From Acinetobacter halotolerans (GTDB taxonomy: Bacteria; Pseudomonadota; Gammaproteobacteria; Pseudomonadales; Moraxellaceae): a stretch of DNA of 64,000 bases. The translations under genes and the position numbers were made by a program. Location of the stretch: positions 124,001 through 188,000 of the forward strand of contig NZ_SGIM01000004.1 of assembly GCF_004208515.1 (NCBI RefSeq), read 5' to 3'. Below, one piece after another: positions 1 to 5,928 of this stretch. Positions within the stretch are counted from its first letter, which is position 1, and each line of letters opens with the position of its first letter. The notes under the pieces are model-generated. The model searched no databases. It saw only the letters and a program-made list of their open reading frames with translations, and was not told the DNA's origin.

Positions 1-369
1 GACACTTACTACACAACCAATGAATTAGTACCACCTGCGGATTTATTCAACTGTTATGAGGATACATATCTCAATAACGATGTGTATCACCAAAACCTTG
101 TTTGGCAACACCAACAATCCAAAGTGGATGAGCTGAAAAAGCGGGTGGATGCGTTTAAAGATCACGCTGCAATGCTCAGAGAAGCGGCTAAATCACATGC
201 ATATACAGAGCGTGAGCAGAATATCCTGCTTAGTCAGGCGGATGACATTGATAAGATTTTAGAAGTAGAGCAAGCGCTCAAGGGTGATCAATACGATAAA
301 CATCGTGAGAAAGCAGAACAGGCTATTTCAAATGGCGCAAGTCTGACTAACCATAGGATTGAGTTATGA
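1..369 (+). CDS. Phage hypothetical protein, 5' truncated by window edge
   Basis: The frame is open from base 1 with no stop until the TGA at 367-369, so at least 122 residues belong to a gene starting upstream. Residues after about 35 are predicted helical and charged (a heptad-like run around VDELKKRVDAFKDHAAMLRE), suggesting a coiled coil. The stop overlaps the next start (ATGA), so it is translationally coupled to the nuclease-like gene. No family is recognised. Its position just ahead of the antiterminator suggests an early or middle accessory gene. Confidence 0.6.
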   Translation, partial: DTYYTTNELVPPADLFNCYEDTYLNNDVYHQNLVWQHQQSKVDELKKRVDAFKDHAAMLREAAKSHAYTEREQNILLSQADDIDKILEVEQALKGDQYDKHREKAEQAISNGASLTNHRIEL

Positions 370-770
370 ACACTACATTCAAAGATTCTCAGCGCATTAG
401 ATTAAAACATGTGGCGCGTTCAAGTGTGCCACAGAAGTTTAAGAAGACAACGAGCAAAGGCGAATTAATGCTTTGCCAGCAGCTAGACATAATGAAAATC
501 GACTATGTGCAGGAGTATCGATTTAATCCTGATCGCAGATGGAAAGCAGACTTTCGCATTGAAGGATATCAAATCCTTGTTGAAGTCGAAGGTGGTGCGT
601 TTAGCAATGGTCGTCATACACGTGGCGAAGGTTACACGTCTGATTGCGAGAAGTACTCAACAGCGGCTGCAATGGGCTGGACTGTGATCAGAGGCACTAC
701 GAATCAAGTTAAAGAGGGATTGGTGCTTAAGTGGATTGAGTTGGCTATGGCAAGGGCGGAGGTGGCGTGA
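366..770 (+). CDS. PD-(D/E)XK / DUF559-like endonuclease-type protein
   Basis: A 134-residue protein. The central segment has the arrangement of a small restriction-type nuclease: an acidic residue near E33, then RRWKADF (D62) and LVEVEGG (E73, E75), followed by a conserved-looking GRHTRGEG and a C-terminal GWTVIR strand. This matches the D...ExE core of VSR/DUF559-type PD-(D/E)XK folds seen in phage accessory regions. Start and stop overlap the neighbouring genes by 4 bases each (ATGA). The role is inferred: phage DNA processing, for example a resolvase-like or trimming activity. The exact family is not certain. Confidence 0.6.
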   Translation: MNTTFKDSQRIRLKHVARSSVPQKFKKTTSKGELMLCQQLDIMKIDYVQEYRFNPDRRWKADFRIEGYQILVEVEGGAFSNGRHTRGEGYTSDCEKYSTAAAMGWTVIRGTTNQVKEGLVLKWIELAMARAEVA

Positions 771-1027
771 TGGATATAGAGTGGATTAATAAGCAAAGAG
801 AAGAACTTGATCGGCTTCTTGGCAGTAAGTTCGATAAGAACACAATTAAGTTTGGAGTCCAGTTGCTGTCTGATCAAAAGGTCGGTGCAGCAATGGATAT
901 TGGCTTTGCAAGCTTTGATCGTACACCAGAAGACAAGAAGTTTTTGCTAGAAAAGATCAAGGTTCTTGAAGAAGAAAACAAAGAGTTAAAACGCAAATTA
1001 GTTATGAAAACTCTAGCATATAGATAA
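767..1027 (+). CDS. Phage hypothetical protein with C-terminal coiled coil
   Basis: An 86-residue protein coupled to the preceding gene by an ATGA overlap. Residues 60-80 (KIKVLEEENKELKRKL) form an obvious leucine/glutamate coiled coil. The N-terminal part has no motif I recognise. It belongs to the same short operon as the nuclease-like gene and the Q-like gene that follows. Confidence 0.55.
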   Translation: MMDIEWINKQREELDRLLGSKFDKNTIKFGVQLLSDQKVGAAMDIGFASFDRTPEDKKFLLEKIKVLEEENKELKRKLVMKTLAYR

Positions 1028-1040
1028 TTGAGGTGGCGGT

Positions 1041-1481
1041 ATGAATGCGGCAGTAAACACAAAAGTTATGGATTGGACAAAATATACAATTGACGGATGG
1101 TTAGAGCAGTTCGGCGCTTGGTGTGAAACTGTGCGCATGAAAGGTGGTGATTTGCCTGATGGTCTGCATATCAATCAAATCTACTGGTTGATGCGTGAGG
1201 CAGGAAAGGAGATGCCAAAAGGTAAGTCTTATATTCGCTGTGAGATCGATGACTATGAGGCTGATCAAGTGCAAAACCTCATTCGCTCTGTCTTTAACTC
1301 AAACAAGGTAGATTACACAACCAAGTTTGCTCTTATGTGTCTTGTTAAATGCAAGGTTGAGAATCGCTCATTGAGCATGGTGGCTGATATAACGAATCAA
1401 TCAAAGGCGCAGGTGAATATCATGGTGAGTTGTGCTAGATTTTATCTTCTCGGTAAATATAACTTTTTAAAAATAGGCTAA
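1041..1481 (+). CDS. Putative Q-like antitermination protein
   Basis: A 146-residue protein preceded by a good ribosome site (GAGGTGG, 1030-1036). The C-terminal third (ALMCLVKCKVENRSLSMVAD... QVNIMVSCARFYLLGKY) looks like a helix-turn-helix region similar to Q-type phage antiterminators. No single motif is decisive. The context is the stronger argument: it is followed within 200 bases by a sigma-70 promoter, a ~150-base leader and an intrinsic terminator, the layout of lambda Q-pR'-tR'. It probably lets RNA polymerase read through that terminator into late genes. It could instead be another small DNA-binding regulator. Confidence 0.5.
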   Translation: MNAAVNTKVMDWTKYTIDGWLEQFGAWCETVRMKGGDLPDGLHINQIYWLMREAGKEMPKGKSYIRCEIDDYEADQVQNLIRSVFNSNKVDYTTKFALMCLVKCKVENRSLSMVADITNQSKAQVNIMVSCARFYLLGKYNFLKIG

Positions 1482-1484
1482 GAC

Positions 1485-1655
1485 ATGTATAAAACAGAAT
1501 TGATTAAATCACAAACAGCGAATGGAATAAAAAACAGAGTTCAAGCATGGCTTGATGATCAGAGCAGTCAAAATGCAAGACTTAAGCTTATCTCTGTGAG
1601 TTATACATTTGAACATGATCAAGGATACAGAGCATTTATTACTTATTTTGATTAA
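1485..1655 (+). CDS. Short phage hypothetical protein (56 aa)
   Basis: An ATG 3 bases after the preceding stop opens a 56-codon frame ending at TAA 1653-1655. The product (starting MYKTELIKSQ, ending ITYFD) alternates polar and hydrophobic residues as expected for a small alpha/beta protein. Tight spacing to the upstream gene and protein-like composition support it. No family is recognised. It is the last gene before the late promoter region. Confidence 0.5.
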   Translation: MYKTELIKSQTANGIKNRVQAWLDDQSSQNARLKLISVSYTFEHDQGYRAFITYFD

Positions 1656-1656
1656 C

Positions 1657-1696
1657 TTGACCGTTTAAACGCGGAATGATATATTTCTGTTATAGT
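1657..1696 (+). promoter_or_regulatory. Sigma-70 promoter, candidate phage late promoter
   Basis: TTGACC (1657-1662), a 17-base spacer and TATATT (1680-1685) give a near-consensus promoter. A second candidate -10, TATAGT (1691-1696), carries an extended TG motif (1688-1689). The spacer begins with the palindrome GTTTAAAC (1663-1670), and GTTATAGT is repeated at 1689 and 1704. The site lies directly after the Q-like gene, as pR' does in lambda. Confidence 0.6.
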
Positions 1697-1739
1697 GGAC
1701 GAAGTTATAGTAATTCACTAATAAGTGGAGATACGCGTA

Positions 1740-1796
1740 ATGGCGATGCTGTCAGACACCACTTTAAAAAAACTGGAGACCCAGTTTAAGAACTGA
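1740..1796 (+). CDS. Candidate 18-codon leader peptide
   Basis: ATG at 1740 opens an 18-codon frame (MAMLSDTTLKKLETQFKN) ending in TGA at 1794. A GGAG (1727-1730) lies 9 bases upstream, a plausible ribosome site. The frame overlaps an RNA hairpin and sits inside the leader between the late promoter and its terminator. It may be a real small protein, a regulatory leader peptide, or chance. Confidence 0.35.
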   Translation: MAMLSDTTLKKLETQFKN

Positions 1797-1833
1797 CAAA
1801 TCTTTGGCTGCTGGAAAGACAGCATAAAATATT

Positions 1834-1860
1834 AAAGCTCATCGAAAGGTGGGCTTTTTT
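1834..1860 (+). terminator. Intrinsic terminator of the late leader
   Basis: A 10-base-pair stem AAAGCTCATC/GGTGGGCTTT with two G-U pairs closes on a GAAA tetraloop and runs into six or more T. Late genes lie beyond it, so an antiterminator would have to overcome it. Confidence 0.8.
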
Positions 1861-2010
1861 GTTGTCTTAAATCCAACTAAAAACAATTAAAGTAATTTAC
1901 AATAGAGAATATTTACTATTGAGAATCAATAACTTACAACACAATAAAGCTTGCTTGTTTTGTTTTGATCATGCATATTAACTATTCATTTATTTGGATG
2001 GAAAATAGTT

Positions 2011-2205
2011 ATGAGTAAGGTTGAGATTGAGGTTGGGGAAGAGGTTAAGATTCTTCCTGAATTTAATAAATTCACAGTTGTTGCGATAAATGGAAATATA
2101 ATTTCATGTAAGTTTGAGGATAGTGATGGGTTTGTTGGTGTAGTTAATCTTCCCAAAAATATACTAGGCACATTAGGTGCTGGATTTTTAGATTCATTGC
2201 TGTAG
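2011..2205 (+). CDS. Phage hypothetical protein (64 aa)
   Basis: A 64-residue acidic protein of mostly beta character (VEIEVGEEVKILPEFNKFTVVAINGNIISCKF), resembling a small SH3/KOW-like barrel. GGA at 1996-1998 could serve as a weak ribosome site. It stands alone between the late-leader terminator and another terminator at 2226. The 150 bases before it are AT-rich with no clear feature. No family is recognised and no function is proposed. Confidence 0.5.
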   Translation: MSKVEIEVGEEVKILPEFNKFTVVAINGNIISCKFEDSDGFVGVVNLPKNILGTLGAGFLDSLL

Positions 2206-2225
2206 TTGGAAGCAAGATGTTAACC

Positions 2226-2247
2226 GCCCCTTAATTGGGGCTTTTTT
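2226..2247 (+). terminator. Intrinsic terminator, TTAATT loop
   Basis: GCCCC (2226-2230), loop TTAATT, GGGGC (2237-2241), then six T. It ends the 2011-2205 gene. Confidence 0.85.
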
Positions 2248-2258
2248 ATTGGTGAAAT

Positions 2259-2462
2259 ATGGACATAATCGAATCAAAGAAAAACCTCGAAATATATAAA
2301 AGCAATCTCAGCAAACTTCGTTCATACAATCATCTATTCAGCAGCTATTCATTCAAATCAGATTGCGAGCGTGAAGAACGTCAATTGAAAGAACGAATCG
2401 AGAACTTAGAAAATGCGCTCGACAAAGAGACTAAACGAAATAAGAAAGCTGCCATGCGTTAG
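2259..2462 (+). CDS. Phage hypothetical coiled-coil protein
   Basis: A 67-residue, highly charged protein. The C-terminal half (REERQLKERIENLENALDKETKRNKK) is a clear coiled coil. It starts just after the terminator at 2226-2247, with GGTG (2250s) as a possible ribosome site. Its last 50 bases overlap the HNH gene in another frame. No family is recognised. Confidence 0.45.
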   Translation: MDIIESKKNLEIYKSNLSKLRSYNHLFSSYSFKSDCEREERQLKERIENLENALDKETKRNKKAAMR

Positions 2463-2691
2463 GTGTGGTCAGAGTCCAAGTCAAGCGGCTCACTCTAATA
2501 GCTCGAAGCATGGTAAAGGTCGCGGCATCAAAGCGAGTGATGAGTTCACAGTACCGCTTTGCTATGCCTGCCATTCTGCATTTGATCAATTTAAATTAGG
2601 CAATAGACAAGAATCAGAAGCAATGTTTGATGTGTGGTTGGAAAAGACTGAAAGGATGTTGAATCTTAAAGATCAGGATGATGTTTTTTGA
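2413..2691 (+). CDS. HNH / Ref-like (RecA-dependent nuclease type) protein
   Basis: A 92-residue protein with the small HNH layout C15-x2-C18, AAH (residues 25-27), KHGKGRG, then PLCYACH. This spacing is shared by phage HNH proteins of the P1 Ref type (recombination enhancement nuclease) and DUF968-like proteins, in which the cysteines and histidines hold zinc and form the catalytic site. The role is inferred as a small DNA nuclease in recombination or packaging support. The start lies 50 bases inside the preceding gene; an internal start is not available before the first CxxC. Confidence 0.65.
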   Translation: MRSTKRLNEIRKLPCVRCGQSPSQAAHSNSSKHGKGRGIKASDEFTVPLCYACHSAFDQFKLGNRQESEAMFDVWLEKTERMLNLKDQDDVF

Positions 2692-2725
2692 TAAGATAGT
2701 TACTCTATTAATTAGGGCAACAATA

Positions 2726-2965
2726 ATGGATATAAATCAAGCATATAGAGCAATTAGAAATAAAGATGGATTTGAAGTAATTAGGATTCCAAAATTTGGT
2801 GAAAATTATTTCCCCAAAGAATATCAAAGTGAAGGAAGAACCTTTTATAAAGCTCATTTTGAAATAAATAATCAAGATATTGTTATTTATGTTGATCAGC
2901 TAATGTATGGCGATATTGAATATCAACAAATTGAGCAAGAGTGGAAAAGACAATTTAATAGTTAA
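2726..2965 (+). CDS. Phage hypothetical protein (79 aa)
   Basis: The start chosen is ATG 2726, preceded by AGGG (2713-2716). An upstream in-frame ATG at 2678 would overlap the HNH gene and add a hydrophobic, unlikely N-terminus. The product (MDINQAYRAIRNKDG...) is a soluble, slightly acidic protein of mixed helix and strand. No family is recognised. It is followed by a terminator. Confidence 0.45.
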   Translation: MDINQAYRAIRNKDGFEVIRIPKFGENYFPKEYQSEGRTFYKAHFEINNQDIVIYVDQLMYGDIEYQQIEQEWKRQFNS

Positions 2966-2971
2966 ACAAAG

Positions 2972-2991
2972 CCACCCTCGGGTGGTTTTTT
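2972..2991 (+). terminator. Intrinsic terminator
   Basis: CCACC/GGTGG stem (CCACCC 2972-2977, GGGTGG 2980-2985) with a CTCG-like loop, followed by six T. Confidence 0.8.
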
Positions 2992-3005
2992 ATTATGAGG
3001 TGAGC

Positions 3006-3128
3006 ATGAAAACAAATAAACCAGAAATTGAAAGCAAGTTAATTAAAGAGTGCAAGGCTGAATCAATTAAAGCCGCTTTATCAATGCACGAAATATTAAA
3101 GAAGAAATACCCACAAGCAACGAAGTAG
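3006..3128 (+). CDS. Small phage hypothetical protein (40 aa)
   Basis: ATG 3006 is preceded by a strong ribosome site (GAGGTGA, 2997-3003). The 40-residue product (MKTNKPEIESKLIKECKAES...) is helical and basic. An upstream in-frame start at 2907 would run through the terminator stem and is not favoured. It is followed at 15 bases by the NinB-like gene. Function unknown. Confidence 0.5.
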   Translation: MKTNKPEIESKLIKECKAESIKAALSMHEILKKKYPQATK

Positions 3129-3143
3129 TGTAGAGGTGTGAGC

Positions 3144-3632
3144 ATGAGAACAGCAGTGTTCACAATCAAAGATCACTCAGATATTACAAAAACAATTTCA
3201 TATATACACACCAACTACACTCAAGCCAACTTTGAGAATAAACCTCTGGTTGTTGAGATCAAGCCATTTGAGAAAGACAGATCAAGAGCTCAAAACCGTT
3301 TGTACTGGTTGTGGATGGCTCAGTGGGCTAAACATCAAGGCACAGATAAAGATACAGAGCATCTTTACTTTAAGAAGAAGTTTCTTGCACGGATCTATGA
3401 TCGTGATGATGTTGGTCAATACAAAGCAACATTTGCCGCTGTGCTGGCACTTAAGAAAGAAAACCACGCAATGTATCAGCAAGTCGCTGATGGGTTGAAT
3501 GAACTGATAAGCACTACAGATGCAAGCGTTGCACAATTCACCGAATACTTAAACGATATACATGCATTTTGCTTGAAACAAGGGTGTTATTTGGAAGCGC
3601 CCGATGATCTTAAATATGCGTTGGAGAAATAA
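3144..3632 (+). CDS. NinB-like recombination protein
   Basis: A 162-residue protein. The segment LVVEIKPFEKDRSRAQNRLYWLWMAQWAKH (about residues 36-65) carries the charged-then-QNR signature that marks lambda NinB/Orf-like proteins, single-stranded-DNA-binding accessory recombination factors. ATG 3144 is preferred over GTG 3138 because the GAGG at 3134-3137 is well spaced for it. The position ahead of the terminase genes fits a middle-to-late gene. The family call rests on this one motif and the length, so it is moderate. Confidence 0.55.
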   Translation: MRTAVFTIKDHSDITKTISYIHTNYTQANFENKPLVVEIKPFEKDRSRAQNRLYWLWMAQWAKHQGTDKDTEHLYFKKKFLARIYDRDDVGQYKATFAAVLALKKENHAMYQQVADGLNELISTTDASVAQFTEYLNDIHAFCLKQGCYLEAPDDLKYALEK

Positions 3633-3633
3633 C

Positions 3634-3825
3634 ATGACAAACACAACTTTAGAATGCGGAACTGTTCCAAAAGGAACAAAAGTTAAAATTGATGGATGCC
3701 CATTTGTACTACAAGATGATGTACAGGTGGGAGCAGATCAAACGATCGTTGACCTTGCCATCAAAAACCAAAATGATTTTGAAAACGGTATCGGTGTTGT
3801 GGGTGAGAGTACAACTCGGGAGTAA
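3634..3825 (+). CDS. Phage hypothetical protein (63 aa)
   Basis: Starts one base after the NinB-like stop, with GGAG inside that gene's end (3622-3625) as the ribosome site. A 63-residue protein rich in beta-type segments (GTVPKGTKVKIDGCPFVLQDDVQVGADQ), perhaps a small barrel. It sits directly before the small terminase gene with a 2-base gap. No family is recognised; a packaging or head accessory role is only a guess from position. Confidence 0.5.
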   Translation: MTNTTLECGTVPKGTKVKIDGCPFVLQDDVQVGADQTIVDLAIKNQNDFENGIGVVGESTTRE

Positions 3826-3827
3826 AT

Positions 3828-4385
3828 ATGCAAGAACAAATCAAAGGCGCAGAACCTTTAAAAAATCTACGTCATGAAGAGTTCTGCCACGAATATTTAA
3901 AGACGCTTAGCCCAGCCGAAGCAGGGAAAGCAACTGGTTATAAAAACCGTCAAAATGCTTGGGATGTATTACAGCGTGATGATGTGCAAGAGCGAATTGC
4001 TTTTCTAAACACACAGCGTATGAACCGTGTTGATGTTGATGCCGACTATGTGCTTAAGCGTTTGGTTGAAATTGATCAGATGGATGTGTTGGACATCATG
4101 GATGACAACTACTGTTTCAAGCCAATCGGTGAGTGGCCAAAGATTTGGCGACAGTACGTGTCAAACATTGAGAACACTGAAGAATTTGAAGGGCATGGTG
4201 ATGACAAGTCACAGACTGGATGGCTCAAAAAGATCAAGTGGCCCGACAAGGTTAAGAATCTTGAATTGCTTGGCAAGCATGTAGCAGTGGGTGCATTTAA
4301 AGAAAAGATTGAACATGATATTTCTGATCCACTTAAAGAGTTACTTGAGCGCGCAAGCGGGAATACACTAAAACCAAAAGGATGA
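3828..4385 (+). CDS. terS: Terminase small subunit
   Basis: A 185-residue protein with the Terminase_2 type N-terminal DNA-binding region: LRHEEFCHEYLKTLSPAEAGKATGYK (about residues 13-38), the helix-turn-helix that recognises pac or cos DNA, then NAWDVLQRDDVQERI. A helical oligomerisation region follows and a basic tail (LKPKG). It lies 4 bases before the large subunit, the usual order. It selects phage DNA and feeds it to the motor. Confidence 0.9.
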   Translation: MQEQIKGAEPLKNLRHEEFCHEYLKTLSPAEAGKATGYKNRQNAWDVLQRDDVQERIAFLNTQRMNRVDVDADYVLKRLVEIDQMDVLDIMDDNYCFKPIGEWPKIWRQYVSNIENTEEFEGHGDDKSQTGWLKKIKWPDKVKNLELLGKHVAVGAFKEKIEHDISDPLKELLERASGNTLKPKG

Positions 4386-4389
4386 CGTT

Positions 4390-5928
4390 ATGACATTGGA
4401 CGAGCTTGAAAAAAACTTGTCTGATCCGTGGTGGCGTTTGACAAGTGGTTTTTTATATCAAATCCTGATCAAAGGGGATGAAGAAACAGAGGGCTTGAAA
4501 GCTCCATTCATACCTAATGAGCATCAAATAAACTTTATCGAAAATCTTTGGTATCGCAACATTATCTTAAAAGCACGTCAGCTTGGTTTTACCACGATGA
4601 TTGCGATCTATTACCTTGATTGCTGTTTGTTCGGCAAGGGTGATACACGTGCGGGGATGATTGCTCAAGATAAGTATGCGGCAGATAAGCTTTTCCGAGA
4701 CAAGGTTAAGTTTGCATATGACAACCTGCCACCCGAAATAAAAGCTCGATTCCCTTTAGCGCGTGATAGTGCAAGCGAGTTGCTATTTGCACATAACAAC
4801 AGCTCTATCACTGTTGGAACTTCTATGCGCTCTGGTACGCTGCAATATTTGCACGTATCAGAGTTCGGTAAGATTTGTGCAAAATATCCCGACAAAGCCA
4901 AAGAGGTTTTGACTGGCTCAATTCCCGCTGTTGCCCCCAATGGTATTGTTGTTATTGAATCAACTGCGGAAGGTGATGAAGGCCATTTCTTTAACATGAC
5001 CGAGACAGCACGTAAGAAAAAAGAAGCTGAAGCTGAATTAAGCCAAAAAGACTATCGCTTTCATTTCTACCCTTGGCACAAAGGCCAAGAGTACCAACTA
5101 GACGCTAATATTTACATCACTCAAAGCGAACATGATTACTTTGATCGTATTGAGCAAGCATGTGACGTAAAAATCAACCTATTGCAGCGTAATTGGTACA
5201 TAGCGACACGTGACAATGACTTCCAAGGTTCATCCGAGTTGATGTGGCAAGAATACCCATCGACACCAGAGGAAGCATTTAAGAAATCAAAAGAAGGCTG
5301 TTGGTACACAGAGCAATTCATCAAAGTTCGTCGTGAACAGCGCATCTGCACGCTTCCAGTTCGCACTGATGTTCCTGTGAATACTTTTTGGGATATCGGT
5401 AATTCGGACGGTACTGCTATTTGGTTTCATCAACGTGTTGGTATGCAAGACCTGTTTATAGATTTTGAGGAAGGGTGGGGCGAGCCTTACGCTTACTTTG
5501 TAAAGATCATGCAAAGCAAAGGATATTTATGGGGCAAACACTACTTACCACATGATGGTGCTCATGCTCGTCAAGGTGAAAGTAAGAATCTGTCGCCCCA
5601 ACAAATGCTAAAAAATTTAGGCTTAACAAGTGTAGAAATTGTGCCACGTGTTTCAGAGTTGCTTCACGGTATCAATCAAACACGTGTGGCATTAATGAAC
5701 GATGTTTGGTTTGATATGGATCGTTGTAAAAATGGCTTAAAGCATCTCGAAAACTATACGAGAAAATTCAATTCACATGCTCAAACCTACACAAGCGAAC
5801 CAGTCAAAACAGATGGGCACTCAGAAGCAGCAGATGCATTTAGACAGTTTGCTCAGATTAGAGATCAAGTCGGAAAAACCGCTAGAAAGACCTCGAAGCC
5901 CGCAAAATTCGCAAGGACATTTTCATGA
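4390..5928 (+). CDS. terL: Terminase large subunit
   Basis: A 512-residue DNA-packaging motor. The ATPase half shows a Walker A-like loop KARQLGFTT (61-69), Walker B LHVSE (154-158) and coupling motif ESTAEG (190-195). The RNase-H-like nuclease half shows FWDIGNSDGT (D335), PHDGA (D389) and the acidic motif DGHSEAADAF near the C-terminus. Together these translocate DNA into the prohead through the portal and cut the concatemer. Its stop overlaps the portal start by 4 bases. The lack of anything cos-like nearby and the P22-type head suggest headful packaging; that is inference. Confidence 0.95.
   Translation: MTLDELEKNLSDPWWRLTSGFLYQILIKGDEETEGLKAPFIPNEHQINFIENLWYRNIILKARQLGFTTMIAIYYLDCCLFGKGDTRAGMIAQDKYAADKLFRDKVKFAYDNLPPEIKARFPLARDSASELLFAHNNSSITVGTSMRSGTLQYLHVSEFGKICAKYPDKAKEVLTGSIPAVAPNGIVVIESTAEGDEGHFFNMTETARKKKEAEAELSQKDYRFHFYPWHKGQEYQLDANIYITQSEHDYFDRIEQACDVKINLLQRNWYIATRDNDFQGSSELMWQEYPSTPEEAFKKSKEGCWYTEQFIKVRREQRICTLPVRTDVPVNTFWDIGNSDGTAIWFHQRVGMQDLFIDFEEGWGEPYAYFVKIMQSKGYLWGKHYLPHDGAHARQGESKNLSPQQMLKNLGLTSVEIVPRVSELLHGINQTRVALMNDVWFDMDRCKNGLKHLENYTRKFNSHAQTYTSEPVKTDGHSEAADAFRQFAQIRDQVGKTARKTSKPAKFARTFS

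Larger units (their letters stand above)
1700..1860 (+). ncRNA. Structured late-leader RNA (lambda 6S-like position)
   Basis: Transcription from the promoter at 1657-1696 would give a ~150-base RNA ending at the terminator at 1834-1860. It can form a perfect hairpin AAACTGG/CCAGTTT (1770-1776 with 1781-1787, loop AGAC). It can also form a long-range stem ATGCTGTC/GACAGCAT (1746-1753 with 1818-1825), which excludes a local hairpin TGCTG/CAGCA (1809-1813 with 1820-1824). Such alternatives suit a regulated leader. Function is inferred from position only. Confidence 0.4.

Noticed and set aside
4665..4997. 110-codon minus-strand frame in the terminase gene
   Set aside because: Antisense to the ATPase motifs of the large terminase; no start signals or family resemblance.
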